Source: Spirochaetales bacterium | GTDB lineage: Bacteria; Spirochaetota; GWE2-31-10; MWDO01 | Direction: 5' to 3' | Assembly: GCA_017540815.1 (NCBI GenBank) | Contig: JAFYAI010000155.1 | Span: 1-40,962 of the forward strand | DNA length: 40,962 bases | Shown here: positions 34,213 to 40,962 of the stretch, piece after piece | How the letters are laid out: every line of letters begins with the position of its first letter | How positions within the stretch are numbered: the stretch's first letter is position 1 | Program-made: the position numbers and the translations under genes | The notes under the pieces: model-generated | Told to the model about the DNA's origin: nothing | Databases searched by the model: none | Seen by the model: only the letters and a program-made list of their open reading frames with translations

Positions 34213-34247
34213 GATTTTAGGATTTGCCTTTGACAAATCCTAAAATC
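34213..34247 (-). terminator. Hairpin between aminotransferase and phosphohexomutase genes
   Basis: GATTTTAGGATTTG / CAAATCCTAAAATC around a 7-base loop, a perfect 14-bp stem but without a proper T-tract. It may be a weak terminator, attenuator or mRNA stabiliser. Confidence 0.55.
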
Positions 34248-34259
34248 CGTAATTATACA

Positions 34260-35567
34260 TTATGCATTCTTAATCGCCTTCGCCGCCTGATAGATGTTAT
34301 CAAACAACTTCGGGATAAGTTCTGACTTAACAGCCGAGAATGCAATACGAATCACTCCGCTCATCGCGATAACACCTGTGTCGTAATGCTCTATCAATTC
34401 CCGACGAAGAACTTCGGTATCAATGCCGTTAAGTTTAATGCACATGAAGTAGCCTGAGTTATACGGCAGCGGCTCGAAATACTCTTTGTATTCCGGTTTG
34501 GCTGCGATAGTCTTCTTGATCATATTGTAGCGGGCTTTGAGAGTGTTATACTTCTCGTCTTTTTCCTGATGATATGTCGCTGACGAATATGCTCTGTATA
34601 GTAATGTCTGTGACGGAGTAGAGCAGTTGGAGATGTTGCCTCGGATCGCCCCTGCAATCTTCGACTCAAACGCATTGTAGAACTCTGCCGTTGCTTTCTT
34701 CGTCGCTAATGTGATAAATCCCACCCGGAATCCCCACACATAGTCCTCTTTGGTCGGACCGTCGAGTTTTACAGTCAGGACATTCTGATGAATGTCAGCC
34801 AGATATGCGAACAGAGACTCTTCGATAATGTCTTCCTCATACTCCAATCCGAAGTAAGCATCATCAATCATCACGAGTATATTGTTGCCTTTGTCTGCTG
34901 CTTTCTTTATAATATCTGCAATCCCGGTAGCTTCAGTTTTAGTCGGAGTATATCCTGTCGGATTGTTGGGGAAGTTCAGCAGTACGATCTTTTTGCCGAC
35001 TTCGCCATCGCACAGTGATGCCTCAAGGCTGTCGAGATCAAGTCTGTCATTTTTAAATAATTTGTAATTGACAATCTTTGCTCCGTAAGCATTGCCGAAT
35101 ATAAGATCGTAGTTCTCCCAATAGAGATCCGGAATGAGAATCTTATCGCCTGGATTAACGAACATATATCCGCAGATACTCAGTCCGTGGGTCAGAGCAG
35201 AGCAGACCACAGGCAGACTGATATTTTTATTGGCAAGAGTCGGATTTTTGGTACGAAGCAGCTCCTGCCACTTCTGACGCAAGTCGGCTCGTCCGTAACT
35301 CGGCGAGTAGGTAAACACTTCTTTCGGCGGCAGGCTAATCTCTTCCTGTATGGATTTGATAAACATCGGAGTGCCGTCATCCTCAAATGCCTGACCTACT
35401 GTTGCATTGATGCCCATTTTTGCGGCTTCTTTGCCCTGAGACAGGATGCCTTTTTTGGGGAAGTAGATATTTTTGCCTTTTTCTGATAATAATGAAAAAA
35501 TATTAGGCGACACACGATTGATTATGTCATTCAGTTCTTGTGCCTGTTCATTTAGATCTTGACTCAT
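34260..35567 (-). CDS. Class I/II (aspartate-type) aminotransferase
   Basis: A 435-aa fold-type I PLP enzyme. 'LLNFPNNPTGYTPT' (about residue 197), 'MIDDAYFGLEYE' (about 233, the Asp/Tyr that contact PLP) and the Schiff-base Lys in 'KLDGPTKEDYVWGFRVGF' (about 273) are visible, as is the carboxylate-binding Arg in 'IRIAFSAV'. It transfers amino groups between an amino acid, probably aspartate or an aromatic or branched one, and a 2-oxo acid. The 'AFEDDGTPMFIKSIQEEI' start is that of a subgroup found in spirochaetes and Clostridia. GGAG lies 10 bases before the ATG. Confidence 0.9.
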   Translation of the reverse strand: MSQDLNEQAQELNDIINRVSPNIFSLLSEKGKNIYFPKKGILSQGKEAAKMGINATVGQAFEDDGTPMFIKSIQEEISLPPKEVFTYSPSYGRADLRQKWQELLRTKNPTLANKNISLPVVCSALTHGLSICGYMFVNPGDKILIPDLYWENYDLIFGNAYGAKIVNYKLFKNDRLDLDSLEASLCDGEVGKKIVLLNFPNNPTGYTPTKTEATGIADIIKKAADKGNNILVMIDDAYFGLEYEEDIIEESLFAYLADIHQNVLTVKLDGPTKEDYVWGFRVGFITLATKKATAEFYNAFESKIAGAIRGNISNCSTPSQTLLYRAYSSATYHQEKDEKYNTLKARYNMIKKTIAAKPEYKEYFEPLPYNSGYFMCIKLNGIDTEVLRRELIEHYDTGVIAMSGVIRIAFSAVKSELIPKLFDNIYQAAKAIKNA

Positions 35568-35598
35568 TTTTATTCACTCCGAGTTGTATTCAATTTGT

Positions 35599-35631
35599 TA
35601 AAAAACGGCATTGTTAAAAATGCCGTTTTTT
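35599..35631 (-). terminator. serC terminator
   Basis: AAAAAACGGCAT / ATGCCGTTTTTTT with an 8-base loop (TGTTAAAA region), directly downstream of serC on the minus strand. Confidence 0.9.
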
Positions 35632-35640
35632 TATCAAAAT

Positions 35641-36762
35641 TTATTTGTTTTCTTCCGCAAACTTCTTCATAAATGCGATAAGAGCCTTAACGCCGTCAAG
35701 ACTCATTGCATTGTATATAGATGCTCTCATGCCTCCGACAAGTCTATGCCCCTTCAGATTGACAAGACCTGCAGCAGTTGCTTCTTTAACGAATTTATCA
35801 TTGATTTCTTTCTCTTTGGCAACGCTTGCATCATCTGTTGCTCCTGTAGAATACTTTGTCAGGAACGGAACATTCATGATAGAGCGGCTGCCTTTCTGAG
35901 CAGTAGCGTGATAGAAATCATTGTTATCGAGATAACCGTAGAGCATCTCAGCTTTCTCATAGTTTCGCTTCTTCATGCCTTCTGCACCGCCGTTATCCTT
36001 GATCCACTGCAGCACTTTACCCATTACATATATAGTATAGCACGGAGGAGTATTGAACATAGATCCGTTGTCAGAATGTGTCTTGTATGTAAGCATTGTC
36101 GGAGTCCCCGGCAGCGGATTCTCGGTAATGAGATCCTCTCGGATGATAACGAGAGTTACACCGGCAGGTGCGAGATTTTTCTGTGCACCGGCATACAGCA
36201 AACCGAATTTCGTTACATCAAGCGGCTCACTGAGGATACATGATGAAATATCAGCAACCAGCGGAATGTTGCCTGTGTCAGGGATATACTCATAGTGTGT
36301 TCCCATTATAGTATTGTTGAATGTGATATGCACATAATCATAGTCACCTGTGACTTTCTCAACTCGCGGAATGTAGTTGAACCCCTTATCCTCTGAAGAA
36401 GCGAGTGTATCAACTGCGATACCCAATTTCTTAGCTTCAGCTTCGGCTTTCTTAGCCCATACACCTGTCTTGATGTAAGCGGCTTTTTTGTATTTCAGAC
36501 CAAGATTTAACGGAATCATAGCGAACTGAGTGGATGCTCCGCCCTGCAGAAACAAAACTTTGTAATTGTCAGGAACATTCATTAACTCGCGGACAAGTTT
36601 CTCAGTATTCTCAATGATCGGCTCAAAAGCCTTAGATCGATGGCTCATCTCCATGACACTCTGTCCCGTGCCGTTACAATCCATCATCTCGGCTGCACAT
36701 GCTTTCAGAACTTCTTCCGGCAGACAACTCGGTCCTGCACTAAAATTATACACTCGGCTCAT
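35641..36762 (-). CDS. serC: Phosphoserine aminotransferase
   Basis: A 373-aa SerC. The start 'MSRVYNFSAGPSCLPEEVL' is the diagnostic N-terminus. 'FLQGGASTQFAMIP' contacts PLP phosphate, 'PLVADISSCILSEPLD' holds the PLP Asp, and 'GLLYAGAQKNLAPAGVTLVI' contains the Schiff-base Lys. It converts 3-phosphohydroxypyruvate and glutamate to phosphoserine, the second step of serine biosynthesis, and can serve pyridoxal-phosphate synthesis. An upstream in-frame start at 36852 is not needed, because GGAG precedes 36762 and the promoter at 36844-36872 gives a leader of about 75 bases. serA is not in the window. Confidence 0.96.
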   Translation of the reverse strand: MSRVYNFSAGPSCLPEEVLKACAAEMMDCNGTGQSVMEMSHRSKAFEPIIENTEKLVRELMNVPDNYKVLFLQGGASTQFAMIPLNLGLKYKKAAYIKTGVWAKKAEAEAKKLGIAVDTLASSEDKGFNYIPRVEKVTGDYDYVHITFNNTIMGTHYEYIPDTGNIPLVADISSCILSEPLDVTKFGLLYAGAQKNLAPAGVTLVIIREDLITENPLPGTPTMLTYKTHSDNGSMFNTPPCYTIYVMGKVLQWIKDNGGAEGMKKRNYEKAEMLYGYLDNNDFYHATAQKGSRSIMNVPFLTKYSTGATDDASVAKEKEINDKFVKEATAAGLVNLKGHRLVGGMRASIYNAMSLDGVKALIAFMKKFAEENK

Positions 36763-36843
36763 CTTAAACTCCTTAATCCGGATCATTTTACCTGATTCGG
36801 CTATTGTAATGCTCAGTCGAACATAAATCCAACTGATGTGCCG

Positions 36844-36872
36844 ATTATACAAAATTTAGTGATATTTGTCAA
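36844..36872 (-). promoter_or_regulatory. serC promoter
   Basis: Read on the minus strand: TTGACA (36872-36867), 17-base spacer, TATAAT (36849-36844). Confidence 0.9.
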
Positions 36873-36895
36873 ATTTTATGATGATAAAAACACAC

Positions 36896-36916
36896 AGATT
36901 TTGCAAAGCAAAATCT
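36896..36916 (-). terminator. Terminator of the ABC-transporter operon
   Basis: AGATTTTGC-AAA-GCAAAATCT, followed on the minus strand by GTGTGTTTTTAT. The core is identical to that of the terminator at 25571. It lies directly after the ATPase gene, so there is no room for a permease gene. Confidence 0.8.
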
Positions 36917-36922
36917 CATTTT

Positions 36923-37657
36923 CTACTTTATCTCATCTTTCGCCACTCTTCTGTTCTCAACAGGTTTATCTTCTATAATATTGCCGTCACGCATAACTAC
37001 GATGCGGGTGCAGTATTCTGCGATGTCAGGCTCGTGAGTGACGAGGATAATCGTAATGCCGCTGTCGTTAAGTTCCTGGAAGAGTGCCATAACTTCTATC
37101 GAAGTCTTTGTGTCGAGGTTACCGGTCGGTTCGTCTGCAAATATTATCTGCGGATCATTGACCAATGCTCTGGCTATGGCGACTCGCTGCTGCTGACCGC
37201 CGGAGAGTTTAGACGGTACATGGTTCATTCGCTTGCCGAGTCCGACTTTTTCAAGCAAAACTCTGGCTTTCGCATAGAAGTCTGACTTTTTCTTAGTGCC
37301 TGTGCGGTTATAGTAGAGAGGGACTATAACATTGTCGATAGCTGTGGTTCTGGGCAAAAGATTGAACCCCTGAAATACGAAACCAATCTTGCGGTTGCGG
37401 AAGTCGGCATATTGGTCTTTTGTAAGATTGGCGATATGCTCGCCTTCAAAAATGTAATCTCCGCTTGTCGGCTTGTCAAGGCAGCCGAGCATATTCATCA
37501 TTGTTGATTTGCCGGAACCGGATGCACCCATTATAGCGACGAACTCCCCGCGGTGGATAGTGAGACTAACCCCGTTTAATGCGTGGACTATCTCTCCGCC
37601 GAGGTCATAAGTCTTGCGAATGTCTTTGAGTTCAATTATTACTTCGTTATTTTCCAT
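36923..37657 (-). CDS. ABC transporter ATPase, MacB/LolD type
   Basis: A 244-aa ATPase. Walker A 'GASGSGKST' (about residue 43), Q-loop 'GFVFQGFNLLPRTTAIDNV', signature 'LSGGQQQR', Walker B 'IIFADEPTGNLD' and the His switch 'ILVTHEPD' are all intact. It energises export or lipoprotein extraction by an FtsX/MacB-type permease. The adaptor gene ends 8 bases upstream and they are cotranscribed. No permease is fused to it or adjacent to it in this window; a terminator follows at once. The C-terminal 20 residues are charged ('VENRRVAKDEIK'). Confidence 0.95.
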   Translation of the reverse strand: MENNEVIIELKDIRKTYDLGGEIVHALNGVSLTIHRGEFVAIMGASGSGKSTMMNMLGCLDKPTSGDYIFEGEHIANLTKDQYADFRNRKIGFVFQGFNLLPRTTAIDNVIVPLYYNRTGTKKKSDFYAKARVLLEKVGLGKRMNHVPSKLSGGQQQRVAIARALVNDPQIIFADEPTGNLDTKTSIEVMALFQELNDSGITIILVTHEPDIAEYCTRIVVMRDGNIIEDKPVENRRVAKDEIK

Positions 37658-37665
37658 AAATCTTA

Positions 37666-39078
37666 TTAACGCATCATTGGTCGTCCCATGCCGCCGCTTT
37701 GGAACTGCATATTCTGCCGCTGTCCTGATTTGGCATTACTCTTGGTTTTGCCTCCAGAAGTCACTACATTGGCGATGTATTCTGCATCTATATCTTCATC
37801 GTGCAAACGCAGCAGCTGAGTGTACACTCCGTCTGTAATACCGGTCTTTACCGGAACCGGCACATACTCGGTCTCACTGACTTTCTTCCATATTATTGAC
37901 GGTTTTTTGCGGTCTTTGTTTTTGCCTTTGCCGCTCTTGCCGGTTTGTGAGAATGTCTGCTGCGGTATATCGCTTTGTTTGACTTGATCGCCATTCTGTG
38001 CAGAATGAGATGAGTCCTGTCTGTCGCCTGTCGCATCGCCGTGATGAGGTCTGTCCGGATGATCGCCCTGCGGTGGCTGAGGTGGGCCTTTCTTCTGCAT
38101 GGCTTTGAGCACTGAGGCCGGTGGCTGCACTCGCAGTGCACTGTTTGCGATGGCATAGACTCCTTTTTCTTCCTGCACGATGAAGTCGATCGTCGCTGTC
38201 ATCCCAGGCAGGAGTATGTCATTGCGGTTATCAGCGTCGATAATCACAGTATAATTGACGACATTGGATGTAGTAGTCGGCTTGAGACGCACTTCCCGCA
38301 CAACGCCGTTGAATTTCTTCGTATTATCAGACTCTATCGTGAATATCACATTCTGACCTTTGCGAATCTGCCCGATGTCAGACTCATCGACAGATGCGTG
38401 GATCTCCATCTTGTCCAGACTCTCCGCCAGCAGAAACAGAGTCGGAGCGGAAGTACTTGCCGATACAGTCTGACCTTCCTCGACAGCGATGTCAAGTATC
38501 GTCCCGTCGATCGGAGAACGGATATACGCATAACCGAGATTAGTCTTAGCTTTGTCAAGATTAGCTTCGGCTGATAACAATTGTGCATAAGTCGAAGCAA
38601 CCGTCACTTTGGACTGCTCAAACTCATAATTAGAGATGAGATTATTCTTGGCGAGATTGCTCTTATTCTGATGGTCGAGTTTGTTCAGATCATACTGAGC
38701 TTTGACTTTGAGCAGATCCGCTTCGGCCTGTTTGACGGCGATCTCCAGCAGTTTCGTGTCGAGCAGGGCGAGCAGGTCGCCTTTCTTAACAGTGTCATTG
38801 TAGTTGAAGAACACTTTCGAGATAGTTCCCGATACCTGAGTGCCGATCTCAACTGCTCCTTTAGCATTCAGCGTGCCGGTAGACGAGATAAGGACCTGCA
38901 GGTCACGCTTCTCGATGCGGCATGTCGTGATTTTTTCTGATTTTTGATTATTGGTAACTGTGACGAATATCATAAATGCAGCAGCGGCTATAATGATGAG
39001 CGATAATAATATTACGATCCGTATCGCTTTTTTGCTTTTTTTCTCGGCAGACAACTTTACCTCCGTCGATCTCTCCAT
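37666..39078 (-). CDS. MacA-like periplasmic adaptor (HlyD/RND family)
   Basis: Up to 470 aa. A membrane anchor (about residues 19-41) is followed by the biotinyl-lipoyl half 'GAVEIGTQVSGTISKVFFNYNDTVKKGDLLALLD', a coiled coil (about 115-175), the second lipoyl half 'YIRSPIDGTILDIAVEEGQTV' and beta-barrel domains. A 65-residue Pro/His/Gln/Asp/Lys-rich insertion (about 37905-38100) interrupts the membrane-proximal domain, and the end is Gly/Met-rich. It bridges an inner-membrane transporter and an outer-membrane channel. ATG 39078 lacks a ribosome binding site, whereas TTG at 39054 has GGAGG at the right distance and may be the true start. Confidence 0.9.
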   Translation of the reverse strand: MERSTEVKLSAEKKSKKAIRIVILLSLIIIAAAAFMIFVTVTNNQKSEKITTCRIEKRDLQVLISSTGTLNAKGAVEIGTQVSGTISKVFFNYNDTVKKGDLLALLDTKLLEIAVKQAEADLLKVKAQYDLNKLDHQNKSNLAKNNLISNYEFEQSKVTVASTYAQLLSAEANLDKAKTNLGYAYIRSPIDGTILDIAVEEGQTVSASTSAPTLFLLAESLDKMEIHASVDESDIGQIRKGQNVIFTIESDNTKKFNGVVREVRLKPTTTSNVVNYTVIIDADNRNDILLPGMTATIDFIVQEEKGVYAIANSALRVQPPASVLKAMQKKGPPQPPQGDHPDRPHHGDATGDRQDSSHSAQNGDQVKQSDIPQQTFSQTGKSGKGKNKDRKKPSIIWKKVSETEYVPVPVKTGITDGVYTQLLRLHDEDIDAEYIANVVTSGGKTKSNAKSGQRQNMQFQSGGMGRPMMR

Positions 39079-39177
39079 TTATAATATTAATATACACCAT
39101 ATTTTGCAAAAAGTCACTATAAAATTTAAAATTTTTGAAATTAAACAGAGACTGTTTTCGGCAGACTTTGCTTAATT

Positions 39178-39906
39178 TCAAAAATTTTTATCATTGTCGG
39201 CAGATAATATTTTTTTCAGAGATTCTCTAACATAGTATTGGCATACAGGGCACAGCGGTTCGCTGACATCACGCATCAGGCATGTCGGGTAAGAATGATA
39301 TATACCGGTCGGACTGCCCAATCCGCCGGGGTAGTAGCCGATTTTTTCATCACCTGATGATTTTTTGATCTGCTCCCATTCCGGCACAGGGTAGGCGAGC
39401 GTCAGGTTGGGGTATTTAGATACATATCGTTCCGAGAATGTCATATCAATGCCTGTGTCATATTCATCGCCGAGGTTGGCAATGGCATGGCAAGTTTCGT
39501 GCAGCAGTTCCGCAGCTGTGATGTCGCTGCCGGCAAATATGACAGGCAGTCCGGCGGCTCGTCCGCCTTTGGCGTAGAGCGGTGCAGCGGTGATAATGTA
39601 TATATCGAGACTTGATCCGATAGGATGGTTGCTCCGAATGTCAGCCTGATTATAGATCGGCTGATCGTATTTATCGACTGACACAATTGTGCGGCTTAGT
39701 TTCTTGCCGAGCAGCCGTATCCTGTCTGAGTACTCGCTGAATGGCTTGACAGTTTTTATTTTGGTCTGATATTCGGTGACGAGTGTTCGGACATCTTTGT
39801 CAGAAATTTCGGTGGTGTAGTGGAAGTATATGTCGATAAATTTGGTTTGTGCGAATACTATTACACAAACAAAATTTATCGCGATAATCAAAAGCAGTTT
39901 CTTCAT
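39178..39906 (-). CDS. Secreted M64-like zinc metalloprotease
   Basis: A 242-aa protein with the signal peptide 'MKKLLLIIAINFVCVIVFAQ'. The zinc site 'LLHETCHAIANLGDEYDTG' (about residue 133) is HExxHxxxxxGDEY, the form seen in M64 (IgA peptidase-like) metzincin-type proteins, and 'YPTCLMRD' supplies a Met-turn-like element followed by 'LCPVCQYYV'. It is much shorter than classical M64 enzymes, essentially the catalytic domain alone. Its start overlaps the end of the TPR gene by 4 bases (ATGA), so they are cotranscribed. The repeated palindrome core lies at 39682-39691, read as 'RTIVS'. Confidence 0.8.
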   Translation of the reverse strand: MKKLLLIIAINFVCVIVFAQTKFIDIYFHYTTEISDKDVRTLVTEYQTKIKTVKPFSEYSDRIRLLGKKLSRTIVSVDKYDQPIYNQADIRSNHPIGSSLDIYIITAAPLYAKGGRAAGLPVIFAGSDITAAELLHETCHAIANLGDEYDTGIDMTFSERYVSKYPNLTLAYPVPEWEQIKKSSGDEKIGYYPGGLGSPTGIYHSYPTCLMRDVSEPLCPVCQYYVRESLKKILSADNDKNF

Positions 39907-40223
39907 TCTTTTTTCCTTATAAATGGTTTTGGCTGATCTGTGTTTATCACATAGAATACCGCACTCATGAATTTTTCGCAGAGAATGGGGTGATACCTGC
40001 CGCAGAGGAGTTTGCCTTTCTTAATATAACGCTTGTCGAGACGTGCGGCGGCGATGCAGTCATTCAGTGCTGACTCCGGCTCTTGAATCTTCAGATAGAG
40101 TTTGGCTCGCTGGAATATCAGAGCCGGATTATCGGGTGACTGCTCGATCTTGGCTGTCATCATTTCGATAAGCGATAGAGTATTCTGTTTGTTTTTATCT
40201 GTATTGCGGCTGAATAAAGACAT
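39903..40223 (-). CDS. Small TPR-like protein
   Basis: A 106-aa protein. Residues about 28-65 ('PDNPALIFQRAKLYLKIQEP' then 'ESALNDCIAAARLDKRYI') match one and a half tetratricopeptide repeats. The C-terminal part has two cysteines and the basic tail 'PFIRKKE'. No signal peptide. It is sandwiched between the radical SAM gene (2 bases away) and the metalloprotease gene (overlap 4 bases), so it belongs to the same operon; a scaffolding role is a guess. Confidence 0.7.
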   Translation of the reverse strand: MSLFSRNTDKNKQNTLSLIEMMTAKIEQSPDNPALIFQRAKLYLKIQEPESALNDCIAAARLDKRYIKKGKLLCGRYHPILCEKFMSAVFYVINTDQPKPFIRKKE

Positions 40224-40225
40224 TT

Positions 40226-40962
40226 TTACTCCGTTTTGATTTTGGGATAGACCTTCGCTCGCCCTTCGTAGTTGCGGAATGTGACTGTTTCATCATTCTC
40301 AGTCAGAATGTGGTTAGCAACCATCGGCACTTTACCGCCGTCCGGCAAGTCTATCACGAATGTCGGCAGGCACAATCCGCCAATGTCGCCCTGCAATGAG
40401 TCGATAATCTTCATTCCGCATTGATAATCGCATCTGAAATGGTTAGTGCCGTCCACGAGATCGCACTGAAACAGATAATACGGCTTAATGCGGAATGTCT
40501 CCAGCCGAGTCAGCAGCGTTTTCATAGTCTGTATGTCGTCATTGACACCGCGGAGCAGCACACTCTGATTAGCAAGTGCAACATGAACTTCCTGCAGCAT
40601 TTCGATTTTCTCATCTGCTATGCCTGTAAACTCGTCTGGATGGTTGAAATGCGTGATCATCCACAGCGGTTTGTATTTCTTCATTATATTGGTTTTGTCG
40701 GCAGTGATGAGCTGCGGACAGAATGTGAGACTGCGGCTGGCAATGCGGATATTTTCTATATAGTCTATCCGAGAGAATGCGGCAAGCATATAATCAAGCG
40801 TTTGCACAGGCAGCAGCAGCGGCTCACCGCCGGAGATTATAACTTCGCGGATCTGCGGCTGTGTCCGTAAGAATGCTGCAGCCTGATCGATTTCTTCCTT
40901 ACTAATAGTAAAATTATCTGTCCAGTTCCATTTGCGAGTGCAGTAGCGGCAGTAACTCGGAC
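40226..40962 (-). CDS. KamA-family radical SAM aminomutase (5' end outside window)
   Basis: The frame is open to the right edge, so at least the N-terminal part is missing. The visible 245 residues begin 'PSYCRYCTRKWNW', the end of the CxxxCxxC cluster typical of lysine 2,3-aminomutase and EpmB, then 'VIISGGEPLLL' (GGEP motif), 'IRIASRSLTFCPQLIT', 'HFNHPDEF', 'LANQSVLLRGVND' and 'HFRCDYQCGMKII', all landmarks of the family, with the PLP-lysine region near 'PYYLFQCDLVDGTNHF'. It uses PLP, SAM and an Fe-S cluster to shift an amino group; lysine or an EF-P-type substrate is possible. The 193-aa frame starting at an internal Met (40807) is only part of it. Confidence 0.9.
   Translation of the reverse strand, partial: PSYCRYCTRKWNWTDNFTISKEEIDQAAAFLRTQPQIREVIISGGEPLLLPVQTLDYMLAAFSRIDYIENIRIASRSLTFCPQLITADKTNIMKKYKPLWMITHFNHPDEFTGIADEKIEMLQEVHVALANQSVLLRGVNDDIQTMKTLLTRLETFRIKPYYLFQCDLVDGTNHFRCDYQCGMKIIDSLQGDIGGLCLPTFVIDLPDGGKVPMVANHILTENDETVTFRNYEGRAKVYPKIKTE

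Noticed and set aside
35611..36243. 210-codon plus-strand frame
   Set aside because: Antisense to serC; no start signals.

Overview
The window looks like a bacterial chromosome of moderate GC, most likely a Treponema-like spirochaete. The support is indirect: a 517-aa helical protein that I associate with spirochaete-restricted families, a short flagellin-like protein, an orphan AAA-ATPase/nuclease-type gene, several secreted proteins of no recognisable family, and no rRNA, tRNA or conserved operon that would fix the phylum. Treat the lineage as an inference. Promoters are textbook sigma-70 sites (TTGACA-N16/17-TATAAT), and most genes are separated by strong, often bidirectional, intrinsic terminators.

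Layout. 1-5013: end of an AAA-ATPase/PD-(D/E)XK gene, the GTPase YchF, an NSS symporter and a convergent ArsB/NhaD-type permease. 5126-9855: a dispersed palindromic element, a large transglutaminase-like lipoprotein, a flagellin-like protein and two secreted proteins of unknown function. 9921-10106: an array of hairpins. 10177-13612: adenosine deaminase-like protein, acyl-CoA synthetase and a C_GCAxxG_C_C protein. 13661-15799: a rearranged locus with a DnaQ-like exonuclease, two tandem zinc-ribbon paralogues, a duplicated scrap of the exonuclease gene fused to the tail of a formylglycine-generating-enzyme-like gene, and a second dispersed palindrome. 15820-18482: an AT-rich accessory island (antitoxin-like protein, DUF2971-like protein, DUF1016/YhcG-type nuclease, broken small gene) bounded by an exact 29-bp direct repeat. 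18480-26586: spirochaete-type helical protein, glutamate dehydrogenase, single-domain response regulator, secreted glycosidase, tyrosine recombinase and ArgC. 26700-32811: NtrC-type regulator with FHA protein; then a tight operon of thioredoxin, NIF3-like, PflX-like radical SAM and a receiver-GGDEF protein whose phosphoacceptor Asp is Asn. 32854-36762: phosphohexomutase, aminotransferase and SerC. 36923-40962: MacA-like adaptor and ABC ATPase preceded by an M64-type metalloprotease, a TPR protein and a KamA-family radical SAM enzyme cut by the window end.

The most striking signal is not a gene. The palindrome GCACAATTGTGC (core CACAATTGTG) occurs 11 times as the exact 10-mer, always inside coding sequence, in two different reading frames and on genes of both strands, with six copies in the glycosidase gene alone. 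It resembles the highly iterated palindrome HIP1 of cyanobacteria in behaviour but not in sequence. Other non-genic signals are a conserved T-rich promoter spacer with a central CGG shared by four promoters, genes whose start codon coincides with the predicted transcription start, and a family of near-identical terminator stems.
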